A DNA stretch of 64,000 nt from Paraspadella gotoi. Lineage: Eukaryota > Chaetognatha. The notes below the pieces were generated by a model. That model ran no database searches. It saw only the letters and a list, made by a program, of their open reading frames with translations, and was not told the DNA's origin. Shown one piece after another: positions 12,301 through 24,169 of the stretch; positions within the stretch are counted from its first letter, which is position 1; every line of letters begins with the position of its first letter. Position numbers and translations under genes: made by a program. The DNA lies in the NCBI GenBank assembly GCA_051294375.1, contig CM119269.1, positions 5,837,183 through 5,901,182 on the forward strand, written 5' to 3'.

Positions 12301-14710
12301 TGGCTTTTTTTCGACATTTTTAATAAAAATAGTAACTTTTGCAAAAACAGGTAACCATCTTTTGCAATACTGGAAACATGGGTTTTGCTTTTCTGATTCC
12401 GATATGATAGTAGAAGTTTCAAATGGCCCCCTCGTTCAAAACACCAATACTTCTGAATTCGATAATGATATAGCTTATGAATACATTGTAAGTATTAAAT
12501 CCCCAAGATCCAAAAAGGGAATAAGTTTGTTAGGAAGTGTTGTCGACATTCTTGATGATTTAATAGATGAACATTATCCAGGCCTATTAGACGTTGACCC
12601 AATGTTACAAAAGCCGATGTTAAAAATTGATATTCCATGCCCTGAATGCTCCAAAAGCTTAAAGCATTTATTTCCGTTTGATCAGTTAATATTAGCGGGT
12701 GAAAAAGATTCTTCTGTCTTTTGTCCAGTACATGAGGGTCGAATTTTGATAGAAACTTTGGCTCCTGATATAGTGCTTTGGGATTTGGATGTAGCATTGG
12801 AAAACTTAGAAACGAACTTAGACAAAATGAAAATGATTGGGGATGGTGGGTTTGGTTCTGTATATAAAACAACACTGGGAAATGAAACGGTAGCAGTTAA
12901 AGTATTCAAACAATCTGGAGAGATTCATCCACACAAGTTACAAAGAAAAGAAGCTTCTATATTACAAATGATACAGCACCAAAACATAGTGTCATTATTA
13001 GGAATTTCTCTAAAGCCACGTTGCATTATTTTAGAGTTTGCGCATCACGGCTCAATTGCCAATCATCTAAGTAAAAACTGTGACCATATTTCAACTCCCC
13101 TGATTTATCAGATATTAAAAGACATTGCGAACGCAATGGTATTTCTCCACTTGAAAAATATAATTTACAGAGACTGTAAACCAGACAATATACTATTGTT
13201 TTCTTTGGACATAAATGATCAAATTAATGCAAAACTTTCAGATTATGGAATTTCAACGCTTGCTACATCTGTTGGTTCAGTCCAACAAGAAGGTACACCA
13301 GGATATAGAGCTCCTGAATGTATATTAGGAGAATATTATTCTTTTCCAATTGATATATTTTCTTTGGGAATCACGGTTTTTGAAATAATTACAAAAGGAA
13401 AGCATCCTTATGATAACCAAGGTTTTAGATCAAGAGCGGAATATGATATAGGTGTTTGTAAAGGTTTGGAATTTGATCACCTTGCTGATTTTGGTTGTGA
13501 ATCCTGGCCATTTATGCAAGACCTTATCAGCAATTGCTTGAATTTTATCCCAGAATCAAGACCATCATCCCAAGATTTTTTAAAACAAGTAAATATTTCG
13601 GGATTTCTTCCGCTGCGATGGGAAATAGTTTTAGATTTAGAAGAAAGAATTGAAAAATTAACTTTTGTAAAAGATGAAATACACAAAAAAAGTAAAATTT
13701 TTTTGGCAACATTTGACCGAAATAAAAATCAAAGATTAATTTGTTTTGATTACTCAAAGCTTCCAAAGAAAGAGTCAGTGTTTCTAAGAGAAACTAGTCC
13801 CGTATCGTCAATGACAGCAATCAATACCGAGGAGGTTTTTCTGGGACTTCAGGATGGCAGCCTGCTATATGTGAATTCCAAATCACAAGAATCGCACTTC
13901 ATCTCTCAAATGGAAGACAGTATCGTTCAATTAGAAATTCTGACAAACAGTTTTATTTCCAAAATATGGATTTTGTGCGGATTAGCAAACGGCTGTGTGA
14001 GGATGTTCGTTCAGAATTATAATGGAAAAAACTTGACGATGCAAGAGGAAACTGTTCATGAAAAAGAGTATTGGACCAACAGCAGTCGACTCCCTGTTCT
14101 ATCCTTTTCTCGATCTCGTCATTCGCTTTGGATCATGACGCAAAACGAAGTCACGTCTTTCGATCTTGACGAAATTCGTTCGATGAATTTCACTGTCGCA
14201 AAAAGATTAAACGTAAATGCGGAGAAAAAAAGAAAGGGTGCCAAGTTCCTCGTCGATCCCGACGAAACGATGGGATTGTCATTCTCCATCAACGGATGCG
14301 TCGTCCGCATCTGGGATCTCACGGAACTCGATTATCTCACGAAGATCGAGGTGGACGCGAGTCTCTTCCCCGATTCCGACTTTTTCGTCGACACACGAAT
14401 CACGGACGTGATTCACGAACGTGAATCCGATCAAATTTGGGTGGGCACCAGAGGCGGGAACGTCCTCGTCTTTGAAATTAACGAAGATTCCGTGGAATCG
14501 CGTGCCTGCTTGCAAAGATACGATTGTCCCATCAAGCATTGGTGCGTGGCCGAATCGAGTGGTCGCGCTCAGGACGGTAACGCGTTGCTGTTATGCGCCA
14601 CTGAGAAAAAATCTATACCGGAACGAAGTCACGAATTTGATTATGTTATGAGGGAAGTTGAATCAAGAGGAGTCCTCCTAGTGTGGAACCCAAAATTCAT
14701 TCAATTCTGA
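5426..14710 (+). CDS. LRRK2-like: LRRK2-like Roco protein kinase (ARM-ANK-LRR-Roc-COR-kinase-WD40)
   Basis: Four exons: 5426-5441, 5924-6142, 6628-6912 and 7206-14710. All three introns are phase 1 with GT-AG ends, giving 2674 residues. The first ATG (5426) lies in a 16-base exon whose donor GTAAGA joins in phase to the acidic second exon. Residues about 175-770 look like armadillo/HEAT helices, 790-840 ankyrin, and 1143-1465 leucine-rich repeats. The Roc GTPase has a P-loop GPEKSGKT (1504-1511), a DFNG switch (D1559) and THAD (1617-1620). COR follows. The kinase has a glycine loop GDGGFGSV (2052-2059), VAVK (K2072), YRD (2161-2163), DYG (2186-2188) and GTPGYRAPE (2203-2211). DYG instead of DFG is typical of LRRK kinases, and the end of the kinase and the ARM N-terminus favour LRRK2 over LRRK1. 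About 370 residues of WD40-like C-terminus follow. In animals, LRRK2 phosphorylates Rab GTPases and acts in membrane trafficking. All key motifs look intact. The 5' exon assignment is less certain than the rest. Confidence 0.93.
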
Positions 14711-14887
14711 TTAAGTTTTTTTATTTGTTACTGTTACATTGATTCATATAGCGTTTTTCTTGAAACGAGTTGTCGTAAATTTCATTAAAATTAAATTAAA
14801 ATTAAAATGTCATTAAATTAGTTAATTAATAGAATTTACCCTTTTGAAATAAGGCGTTAATTTTGTACAAGCTACTAGTAAAAGGCT

Positions 14888-14893
14888 AATAAA
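14888..14893 (+). other. Candidate polyadenylation signal of the LRRK gene
   Basis: AATAAA lies 178 bases after the LRRK stop codon, in AT-rich DNA. Confidence 0.4.
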
Positions 14894-15123
14894 CTAAACG
14901 ACTGACAACCAAGTGTTCTTGCCATTTTTCCATCGCCAAGCATTAATTTTAATCCTCTCTGGAACGAAAGACAACTTTAATTTGCCGGCATCTTTTCCAA
15001 TTTATTAGTCACTATATTTATTCCAATGTTGTCCACATTGCAATAATTCCTTTCTTCTCCTTTTAACCATCTTCTTTTTTTTTAAATGATTCATTAATCT
15101 CATGGCCAACGAAACGCACGAAA

Positions 15124-15133
15124 NNNNNNNNNN
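15124..15133. other. 10-N assembly gap
   Basis: Ten undetermined bases. Confidence 0.99.
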
Positions 15134-15532
15134 TGCAAAAAGACCACTGGCCACTGACTGGACGCGAGAAAATGGAAGGGGGGGGAGGAGGAAGAGGAGG
15201 AGGAGGAGGAAGAGAAGGTGGAGAAGGAGGAGGACGCAGCTGAGGAGAAGGCAATTGAACAGGGAGCGCCCGGGGGACTACATGAGTCACAAAAACGGAG
15301 GCCATTTAGCAACCGGCTTCTTTTCTTTGGAATTATGAAAACTAAGATGATGATTATGATAATGATGAAGACGACAACAACTTTGACGAGGATTACGATT
15401 ATGATTATTGTGATAACGATGACGATGACAATGATAATCATAATGATAAAATTACCGATGATGACGTTCTTGAAAATGACTCTGGCTTGTCGAAAACTAC
15501 GTAAATTTAGAGATGACGATGATGATGATGAA

Positions 15533-15590
<58 letters not shown>

Positions 15591-16496
15591 TTCTGCTGAT
15601 GATGACGAAGATGCCGATGATGACTACAACCAAGAAGAGCCCAAGAACAAAAAACGAAGCTTTAAAGAGAAAAAAACAAAGAGGCTGAAAAGGAGAGAGA
15701 AAAAGAAATAGAAAGTTGGTTCCGTGGAAGCTTCCTTCGCTAATGATCGTTAGAGAAAAGAAAAAACTGCTTTTAAAAAGAAGGACTTTGTCCATTTAAG
15801 CGACGCTTGTCCATTTGAGCGCCGCTTGTGTCCATTTGAGACTCGTTTGCCAGAGTCGTAAAATCGGAAGAAAGAATAAAGTTTGAAACGACTTCTATAA
15901 CCAGAGGAAATGATTGAACCCGCTTATAAAGCCCCTAAAAATGCTCCAAGTATTAATTTATCTTTTTTTTTTTTAAAGAAGCGTATCTTAAAATTAAAGC
16001 ACAAAAACGGCATGTCTGTAAAACGAAATAAAAAGCAGAATTATCAGCAATTATCAATTACTAATCACACTTGACAAAGAAGAAACCAAAATACAATCTT
16101 ATTTCGGCCAATGATAAATTCGTAATATTAAAAATACTGTGCGGTTTTTAAACAGAATAAGAATGAATTTCGCTTTTTTATCCAAAAAAAAAAAAGAAGA
16201 AAATATTCCGTCACTGCGCCGGAAGAAGCAATGACTCGACAATTCAATCGAGAAATAAAAAAAACACTCAGACCAGATGCAAGCAATCGTTCATCCGTGC
16301 AGTCGTTTGCTATGGTACTATAATTACGTTTTTTCTTTTTTTATTTATTTTTCAGTCTAGAATTTTGATTTTTCCATACGTAATTATAAAAGTTTTTTCA
16401 AGCATGTTTATAAATAAAATAATTGTTATATATATTTTCATAATTTTCTAAAATTCACCTCGCGATTTCCCGACGAAGAAACGAATTCATCGACTA

Positions 16497-16498
<2 letters not shown>

Positions 16499-16561
<63 letters not shown>

Positions 16562-16562
16562 T
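16499..16562. repeat. (CT)n microsatellite
   Basis: Almost pure CT for about 60 bases. Confidence 0.95.
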
Positions 16563-16899
16563 CGTCCCACAATGACGCCATTTCTTTTGGCTTCGTCACG
16601 CGCCGCATTCCAAACGCCATGCGTCGCCTTCGGCACCGCCACGCGCTACATTCGGAACCGCCACTGCTAAATTAGGCACCGCCACTCGCTGCACTCGGCA
16701 CCGCCACCGCGCGCGCATTGTACTCCGCAAGGCGCCTCAAAGCGCCGCCGAGCGCGGCGTCTCCCCCATTTTTCTCTGAAATTGGTTCTTGATGCGCGGC
16801 GTTCATTTGTTTACATCCATCTTATCATCGCCGTCGCCTTGTTTTTCTTGTCCGACTGTTTTCTTCCGATATGGAGTCTCCTGCTTTTTTTTTTGTTTG

Positions 16900-17012
16900 A
16901 AAGAAAATTATTGGTTGTTGATGTCGTCGTCGTCGTCGTCGTCGTCGTCATTTTTATCGTCTCATCTTAATGTCGAATTCTTTGTTTACATCAAACTGTT
17001 TTTCTGCCTTCT

Positions 17013-17043
<31 letters not shown>

Positions 17044-17330
17044 ATCCGCGGCGATGGGTGTTCGTCTTCGGAGTCGTCAGCTTCGTCGCCTTCGCCGTTG
17101 TCCTCAGGGGCGTTCGTCTTCGTTTCTGTCGTCGTCTTGGTCGTCGTCGTCCTCGTCTTCATCATCATCGTCGTCTTCATATTCGTTGTCTTTGCATTGT
17201 CTCTTCTTAGTTTTCGTCATCGTCGTTGTCTTTGTCGTCGTCCTTGTCGTCGATGGTTGTTCGTCTTCGTCCCCTTCGTCGTCGTCGTCTTCGTCGTCGT
17301 CTTCAGTGGCGATGGGTGTTCGCCTTCGTC
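16900..17330. repeat. GTC/TCG triplet-rich region with repeated GCGATGGGTGTTCG unit
   Basis: Runs of GTC/TCG alternate with a partly conserved unit containing GCGATGGGTGTTCG. On the minus strand one frame gives repeated EHPSP-type words within Thr/Lys runs. This could be a decayed low-complexity coding exon, but no frame stays open long enough to be convincing. Confidence 0.6.
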
Positions 17331-17427
17331 GTTCCTATCGTCCTCTTCTAATGGAGGATTTCCCAGGGCGCCAACTGCGTCGCGTCGAGAAACTCCGTGT
17401 TTTAATTGCGTCATAAAGCTGTTTCTC

Positions 17428-17471
17428 GCGGCTCCAGTGCGGCTCCGGCGCGGCTCCGGCGCGGCTCCGGC
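17428..17471. repeat. 11-bp tandem repeat, about four copies
   Basis: The unit GCGGCTCCGGC is repeated head to tail; the first copy varies by two bases. Confidence 0.85.
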
Positions 17472-18325
17472 GACTTGTCACGCCGGCGAGACACTTTGTC
17501 ACGCCGCGTAATTAAAGCCCTTTTGTCGTCTCGGCCGCCAAGACGACGTCGTTTCGCTGCATCGCTATACTGAGTGATCCTAGCGGTCGAAGAAATTGAG
17601 ACAATCTTTTTGTGCAAGAGGGAATTTTAAAATTGGTCTAACCATAATCGTTACGTTTGATTATTATTTGAATTTATATATATTTATATATTTTGATTTT
17701 CTGCTCATAAGAATATTGCAGTTTTTCCGCGTCAAAATTTGCGGCATTTGAAATTATCTAATCATCAATGTCTTTAAGGCTGAGCTTAAGTAGCAGATGG
17801 TAGAGACAAGAAATCATTGCAAGAGGTTGAGAGATATGTGGACTTTAGATTGTGAATTTGATGTGATGACACGTTTCTTGAGCATTAAATTTAAAGTCAA
17901 TCTGTACTAACCAACTATTGGTGGTTGGAGTCATGGTGAGAAACTGAGGCTTTGGAAAGAACAGGAAAAAAATTAATCTAATTAAACAAATGACTGATAA
18001 GAACAAAGAAAAATACCAGAAAGAACATTGAAAAAAAAAGAAACATAGAAATTCGGATCCGCCGCCATTTAGTCGACAACCGCCATGAAAAAAAAATGAA
18101 GATGATGATGAGGATGATTAAATTTTAAGCGAATTCCTCATTAAAAACTCATCATTGAATTGGAAATGCGTCCTCCTTTTCGGTCCACGCGATTCCATGC
18201 AAATATAATTTTCTATTTCCAAAGGATCGGGATCCACCAAATTTTTTTTTTTTTCCAAATTTTTTTTTGATTTTCGGTCTCTTTTTTTCTGACTTTCTGC
18301 TTCCCCTACTGATTAGAATTTCCTG

Positions 18326-18330
<5 letters not shown>

Positions 18331-18381
<51 letters not shown>
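18331..18381. repeat. (CT)n microsatellite
   Basis: Pure CT tract of about 50 bases. Confidence 0.95.
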
Positions 18382-18385
<4 letters not shown>

Positions 18386-19033
18386 TTCTTTTCCCACGTC
18401 TCGTTTCTCTCCCTTCCTTCCGTTCAGGGAATTAAAAACTCCCATAAAACCAGGAATTCAAAGACGCAGCGACGAGGGCGTGATTTCTTGTGATCTCTGT
18501 CATAGCCCGTGACGTCTCACACTTGATAAGGAAATTAGTACATAATGAAAATTTGATTCTTGTTCTTACTAACCTTTTTTTTTAATTGCAAAAGCTTTTT
18601 TTTGTTTATCTATAGGTATTTTTCGTATAAAATCTGAAGATGCCCATCATACCGCGGAAGTTCCTAAATTGAATAAAGTAAATTTATGGAAATTACGATT
18701 CAGAAAATTTACAACCAAAAATTTCTAATATATTTAAGAACAATTTTTTTGAGGAAAAAAATGGTGAAAAAAAAATTCTCATTCTTCATCTTGAAATTTT
18801 GTTTTGTTGAATTTGAATTTTAAGACTTAAGACCAAAGACGCGGAAAAACTCAGACTCACTCTCACCCAACGGCACTGTGGTACCGTGACATCCAAAAAC
18901 TTTCCTCTCAACGTCACACGCGCAATTTTTGTGAGTGGCCCTGGGCGCGAAGCTAGAAACTAGGGTGAGGTCAAAAAGGTGTCAGGTGAGGAAAAGGGTT
19001 TGAAAAAACTATCATTAATGAATAATTATAATA

Positions 19034-19216
19034 ATGTGCAAAAACCAATTCCCACTATTACTCGTTGCTTTCGTCTTCAACTCTATCTTGTTCGTCGCCA
19101 CTCCCGGGAGACACCCCTGCAGTGTTGAATCAAACATTTTGATTTCTAAAAACGACGACGACGACGACGACGACGATAGAGAACATTTTTTATCCGATGG
19201 GAAAAAAATTTTATAA
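19034..19216 (+). CDS. Small secreted peptide candidate (60 aa)
   Basis: A 60-codon frame opens with ATG at 19034. The first ~25 residues look like a good signal peptide: a basic start, then a hydrophobic PLLLVAFVFNSILFV core and ATPG before the likely cleavage. The rest is short and acidic, with a run of eight Asp encoded by GAC repeats, a single Cys and a near-terminal GKK. GKK can act as an amidation and cleavage site in peptide precursors. I do not recognise it. It may be a complete micro-secretory gene, a first exon, or a chance frame next to a GAC microsatellite. Confidence 0.35.
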   Translation: MCKNQFPLLLVAFVFNSILFVATPGRHPCSVESNILISKNDDDDDDDDREHFLSDGKKIL

Positions 19217-19553
19217 GGAGATGGAAATGATTTAGTTCGCGGAGTCAAAATCGCATGAATTACAAATCACAAAAACCATGAATCACTGAACAGAAGAAAG
19301 TAAATTAAATCATGTCGCCAAAATAATAAAGCACTATGTTAAAATAACAGATCGAAAATCAGTTGTATGACGAATTACACCGAAAACGAAAACAAATAAC
19401 AATCATACCATAATAAGTTTACATAGTTTCAAAAATTCAAAGAATATGCTCAACATTAGTATCGTCTACATTTTTAAAAAAAATTAATTAGTATCTGGAA
19501 GATTAATAGCAGGCAAGTAGCAATTCATTCAAATCGAAAAAGATTTTCGTTTA

Positions 19554-19742
19554 CTACTCTATACCATCACTTCCGCCATGGAAGTCGTCGTTGCCATCAC
19601 ATTTTTCGGTAATGTCGAAATTGCCATCACTTCTGGCGTCGGCGTCTTGGTTGCCATCACTTTCTCCATCAACGTCGAAATTGCCATCACTAACGTTCTC
19701 GTGGCGTCGCCATCGTCCTTGCCATTCCCGTCATTGTCTCTT

Positions 19743-19782
<40 letters not shown>

Positions 19783-20075
19783 GGAAGCCATCTCGAGATA
19801 AATGGATATAGTCGACGGATTCTGGCGGTGGTGGGGGTAACGTCGAAGGCGGCCGCTTTTGTGTATCTTAACAGAAAAATCCAACTCGGGGAAAATCCAG
19901 GGCGGAATCTGACCCTCGACGAACGGAATATAAACTGGCATCTGCTTTGAGGTCGGCGGCAGCGTCGGCAGCGGCGCCGCTGCGTCGGAGGAAGCGGCGT
20001 CTGCGCCGTCGGCTGCATCTGGCTCAAAGTCGACAAAAAAATGACGGAAAAAACGATAAAAAAATTCTTAGACAT
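19554..20075 (-). pseudogene. Probable secreted Pro/Gly/Asp-rich protein with broken reading frame
   Basis: On the minus strand, ATG at 20075 opens a signal-peptide-like run (MSKNFFIVFSVIF). After a run of seven T the convincing frame shifts: an Asp/Ala-rich segment leads to an aromatic stretch containing MPVYIPFVEGQIPPWIFPEL. A later frame gives Pro-rich then poly-Gly sequence, then an acidic repeat with the word SDGN or CDGN four times, ending in TAG at 19554-19556. Each part reads like protein with GC-rich codons, but at least two one-base shifts or a missed intron are needed to join them. It may be a real extracellular-matrix-type gene with sequence errors, or a pseudogene. No family recognised. 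Confidence 0.4.
19741..19783. repeat. (GCC)n triplet repeat
   Basis: A run of CCG/GCC triplets inside the minus-strand frame above; there it encodes Gly, Ala or Arg depending on frame. Confidence 0.9.
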
Positions 20076-22161
20076 TCTTTGCTCGGAAACACAACCGCTA
20101 AGGCGGCCGCGACGACGACGACGATGGCAGCGACGATGACGACTTGAAAGATAAAGGCTTACAAAGGTTTAGATTGGATTACATGAATTTTTTTGTCTCT
20201 TCATTCTTAAGGCATATTTTAGCGAAACAGGAATACGAAAATGCCAAGTGCATTCGAATTCGGTTATCAAGAGTAACATAAATTTATCAGCTTACTTTTT
20301 TTGCTATTGGTATCAATTTTTGTTTCTTGGCATATAATACTTTTCATGAGGTGCATTTAAAAGGCTACGTCGACCGTAAAATAAGAACGCTCCGCCAGCC
20401 ATCTGTCGCTCTATGCCATCTAGCTAAACCGACATAAGGCGACGAAACTACACAACAACAACGATGTACCAACGACGACGACGACATCAGACAACATCGA
20501 CCGACCGGCTCTTTTTCCAGCTTTTTGCTTCGCCTTTTTCGCTCCAGTTTACCTTAGGAGGCTTTCTCTTGTGTCTTTCAATGGCACAGCCCAAACATCA
20601 TGAGCCTACACAAGGCATCCATGACACACATGGACGCTTTCAACTCAACCTGCTCTTCAAGACTCGCATCTTCGTCGTCATCACGAATCGTCTCTTCTCA
20701 ACTCCGTCCACCCCTCCTCCAGTTCGTGCGCCTTCTCATCAGTATGCACGGACAATTCCAACTCTCGCCGGTCGCACCAAGTTTATAGACGAGGTATCGC
20801 GCATCGGGTCGTTAATACTCGTCTGTGACAGAATCATGAGACGATCGGTCGGATCTCACTTACGAAACTCTAGATTTTCTCTCATTCCTCTGCGAATCTC
20901 GTCCTTTACTCCATAACTTTAGGCGCGGCGAGTTCTATCTCTGTGTCACGGCAAGGGTATTCCGCGTTTTTTTTGCCTGAGAAAAGGATGAGTTTAGTCT
21001 CTTTGGTGCGGGTTTTGGTTGGCACCGAGGATTCTATGGGTGTCGCGTCACGTGGTCGACGTGCTGTGGACGGCGATACTTCGGCCTAGATCTGTTCTCG
21101 GTGTTTCCTCATCTCTCACGTCGATTATGCTGAATCCGTCTCCATCATCTCGATCAATCATCTCAGACGCTTCTGCTCCTAGATGCACGATCTCTCATCT
21201 CATCTCGCTCCTCCAGTTCTCTCCTCCTCTCTCTTCACACTACTCTCTTATCTAATGGCGTGTTCTTTAAAACCTTTAAGAACTACTGGTATTTGATAAA
21301 GTCGGTCTCGATATGGTAACAATGATAAACACGAAGGTGTTTTCTGCTTTCGACGGCGCCGATCGTTTTAAACTTTTTCAGCGGCGTCGAGCTGCGGCGC
21401 GCGTCTGGAGGCAGCGCAGTCGCCGCGGCGTCGAGCTGAGTGGCAATTTAATTCATCTATTTTACTTTTTCTATTAGTGTTTAATCAAAAACATAATAAA
21501 ACAATCGCAAAATTCTTCAAGGAACGCAAATTTAAATTCCAATACTTTAGATTCACAGAAATTGATCCGTGAGATGTCTATCTCGGAAGAATTCAGCGTT
21601 TCATATTAAGTTAAAATTCAGTGAGTGATTGTGAAACCGAACGCCGACGACGAACGACAACAACAACAACAACAACAGAAACCTAATGCTTCTCTTCTTC
21701 CTTTGATATTCTGAACCAAATTTTTTGATGCGTTTATCGAGAGGAAAAAAAATATATAGAATGTGGCGTTGAATAATAGATTCTGTGTGGCGGCGGACAC
21801 ATTGAGTATTTTATTTGATGTGACATCTATGAAGTGACTCTGGTGTGTCGGAGGATATCAAACGCTGAAGGGTTAAATCCATAATAAAAACTATGATTTC
21901 GAAAGCATTAAGAAAATAAGAAACCACCTGTAGAAATACGAAAAAAAGTAAATGTTTGATGTTTAATTTGACTAATAATTAAATTAAATTAGAAATATGA
22001 AACAGAAATCGCACCGCGAACAGATTACAGAAAACCAAGATGAAATTCCGCGTTTATCATGAAATCGTTTTGCTTTAATTTTTTTTGTAGAAGTATAATT
22101 TTTTCAAAAAGACAAAAAGAAGGAATTTGTGTTAGATTCTTTGAAATAGAAAAGGGAAATT

Positions 22162-22222
<61 letters not shown>

Positions 22223-22231
22223 AGAGAGGAT

Positions 22232-22262
<31 letters not shown>

Positions 22263-22402
22263 TAGAATTTTCTCTCTCGCAGAGGGTGAGGGACCAAATC
22301 GTTATAGTTTTTTATGAATTTTCAAGTTCTCTCTCTCTCTCTCCCGTCTCTCTCGTCCTCTGATGATTACTCCGCTCTCGCTCGCATCAACTCCACTTTA
22401 AG
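20076..22402. other. Unassigned stretch
   Basis: A short GTC-rich segment (20100-20146) could encode a hydrophobic Val/Ala run on the minus strand, but its frame stops soon after. 20340-21440 is moderately GC-rich without a splice-supported exon. (GA)n lies at 22160-22260 and (CT)n at 22331-22360. Confidence 0.5.
22160..22262. repeat. (GA)n microsatellite
   Basis: GA dinucleotides with GGA and ATGA interruptions. Confidence 0.95.
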
Positions 22403-22837
22403 ATCTCTACAAGAACATCCTTCGTCCAAACTCTCCTGACGCCGACCGGCGTACGAGCCCAATATCCATAGATCAAGATGGTAAGACCGAGCGGACGCCC
22501 GGGAAATTCATGGCGTGCAGATTAAACTAGGGCGCTCCGCATGTACTCGCATGCGTAGAGGCATTTAAGCCGCTATCGGCCTCTGGACAAATGCGAAAAT
22601 ACGAGGCCTTTGACGTCCCACAAAATTCTATTCTTGGGCGGGTGGACGCCAGCGGCGAGTATGCTTTCCCTCTGGGGCCGTATGTTATCTTGCTTGAAGA
22701 TGCCAGCTGAGATCCCGAGGAAGGACTCCCAGATCTGTGCGACGACGCAAGGTGAGAAAATCGGAGGCTCGTCGTCACCGATTCGAATCTCGAGAGAAGA
22801 ACTGATGCAGAAGTTCTCATCGTGTTGAATGAAATAA

Positions 22838-23050
22838 AAAAAGGAAAGAAAGAAAGAAAGAAAGAAAGAAAAAGAAAGAAAAGAAGAAGAAAGAAAGAAA
22901 GAAAGAAAGAAAAAAATAAATAATAAAATAAATAAATAAATAAATAATTAAATAAATTAATAAATAAATAAAATAAATAAATAAATAAAATATAAATACA
23001 TTATAATATAATATATTATAATATATATATATATAATATTTATTTATTTT
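22838..23050. repeat. (GAAA)n and (AAAT)n tetranucleotide block
   Basis: A GAAA repeat passes into AAAT/AATA and then AT-rich repeat. Confidence 0.9.
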
Positions 23051-23142
23051 AATTATTTATATAAATCCAATTCTTTTTAAAGTCATTGGAAATAACCAAA
23101 AAAAAAGGTTCACCTATCCTTTGGAGTTAATTTGGCAATTTT

Positions 23143-23328
23143 AATTTACTTCTCTCTCTTCTCTCTCTCTGCACTCTGCATCCTCACTCTCACTCCTCAC
23201 TCCTCACCTCCTCACTCCTCATCCTCACTCCTCTAACCACTGGAGGTTCTCCGTTGAGGCTCATTAAAGGCGAATTTATCGAGGCTCTCTCTTCTCTCTC
23301 GTCTCTCTCTCTCTCTCTCTCCTCTCTC

Positions 23329-23395
<67 letters not shown>
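23143..23395. repeat. CT-rich microsatellite block
   Basis: CT and CTCC repeats ending directly at a candidate CAG acceptor (23397-23399). Confidence 0.9.
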
Positions 23396-23396
<1 letters not shown>

Positions 23397-23579
23397 CAGG
23401 ATCTAATCCTTCTCGGCCAGCGACATCGTGCGGAGGCCGAATCTAATCAGCTGGCGGCCGAAATGAGACAAAAGGAAATCGACGTCGACGACGATAAAAC
23501 AAAAAAAATAAGAATAGCGACGAAAACTAGAAAATGTCATCATCCAAACAAAACGATAAATTGAGAGAGGAAGATGAAT

Positions 23580-23656
23580 GAGAGAGAGAGAGAGAGAGAG
23601 AGAGAAGATGAGAGAGAGGAGAGAAGAGAAGAAGAGAGAGAGAGAGAGAGAGAGAG
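23580..23656. repeat. (GA)n microsatellite
   Basis: GA dinucleotides with AGAAGA interruptions. Confidence 0.9.
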
Positions 23657-24125
23657 TGATTTCACATCTGCGAATTTACAAGCGGCTTAAATCACGATAA
23701 ATGGCGACGCGAGACAATGGAAGGCGTTGACCACCTAAAAGATTTCATTAAAGGATAACGACTAAAGATAAAAGTCAGTTTGTCCATCTGTCTGCCGGTC
23801 TGAGTGTCTGACGTCCTGAAGTCACGCTCTTGTGTCTCATTCTTTCTTCGTTCCTTTTTTTACTCTCTTTGTCCGTCGTCTTTCCTGTCTTTCTCACATA
23901 CACACTCTCTCTCTCTTTCTCTCAAACTCAAACTCTCTTTCTCTGCCACGTTTGCATATTTTCCTCTGTAAAATGATCCTTTTCGTTTTCTCTCGTTGGC
24001 GGGCGATCAGCACCCAAAGAACCATGTTTAGTGTGTCATTGACTTTACGACCTTTTTCGCCTGGCGATTAATGGTGCCTAACTAACAGACATCCTCTCCT
24101 TTTATTTTCTTTCTTTGTTTCTTTG

Positions 24126-24133
24126 TTTGTTTC

Positions 24134-24169
<36 letters not shown>

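Larger units (their letters stand above)
14711..19033. other. Gene-poor stretch with triplet repeats and one assembly gap
   Basis: After the LRRK 3' end this stretch holds a 10-N gap (15124-15133), a purine-rich GGA/GAGGA block (15175-15250) and a GAT/GAC block with pure GAT around 15535-15590. It then has a (CT)n tract, a GC-rich TCG-type region (16900-17330) and another (CT)n. The TCG region contains GCGATGGGTGTTCG twice (near 17052 and 17309). I found no exon with clean splice sites; long frames are repeat translations. Confidence 0.6.
22403..23564 (+). pseudogene. Gene relic or mis-sequenced gene fragment, three exon-like blocks
   Basis: Three plus-strand blocks look like exons. 22403-22480 is open, phase 1 to 1, and ends at GTAAGA. 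22531-22751 reads as ordinary soluble protein (including GRVDASGEYAFPLGPYVILL) and ends at a good GTGAGA donor, but has an in-frame TGA at 22708-22710. 23400-23564 follows a long CT tract and CAG acceptor and encodes 54 helical, charged residues to a TGA. The phases do not join cleanly, so an exon is missing or frames are damaged. I do not recognise the family. Protein-like composition in all three blocks next to plausible splice sites is the only support. Confidence 0.35.

Noticed and set aside
15218-15688. Plus-strand 156-residue Met/Thr/Asp-rich frame
   Set aside because: It translates GAT/GAC triplet repeats across a gap-adjacent region.
20464-20916. Plus-strand 150-residue frame
   Set aside because: Arg/Ser/Thr-rich without domain, splice support or good codon pattern; likely chance in GC-richer DNA.
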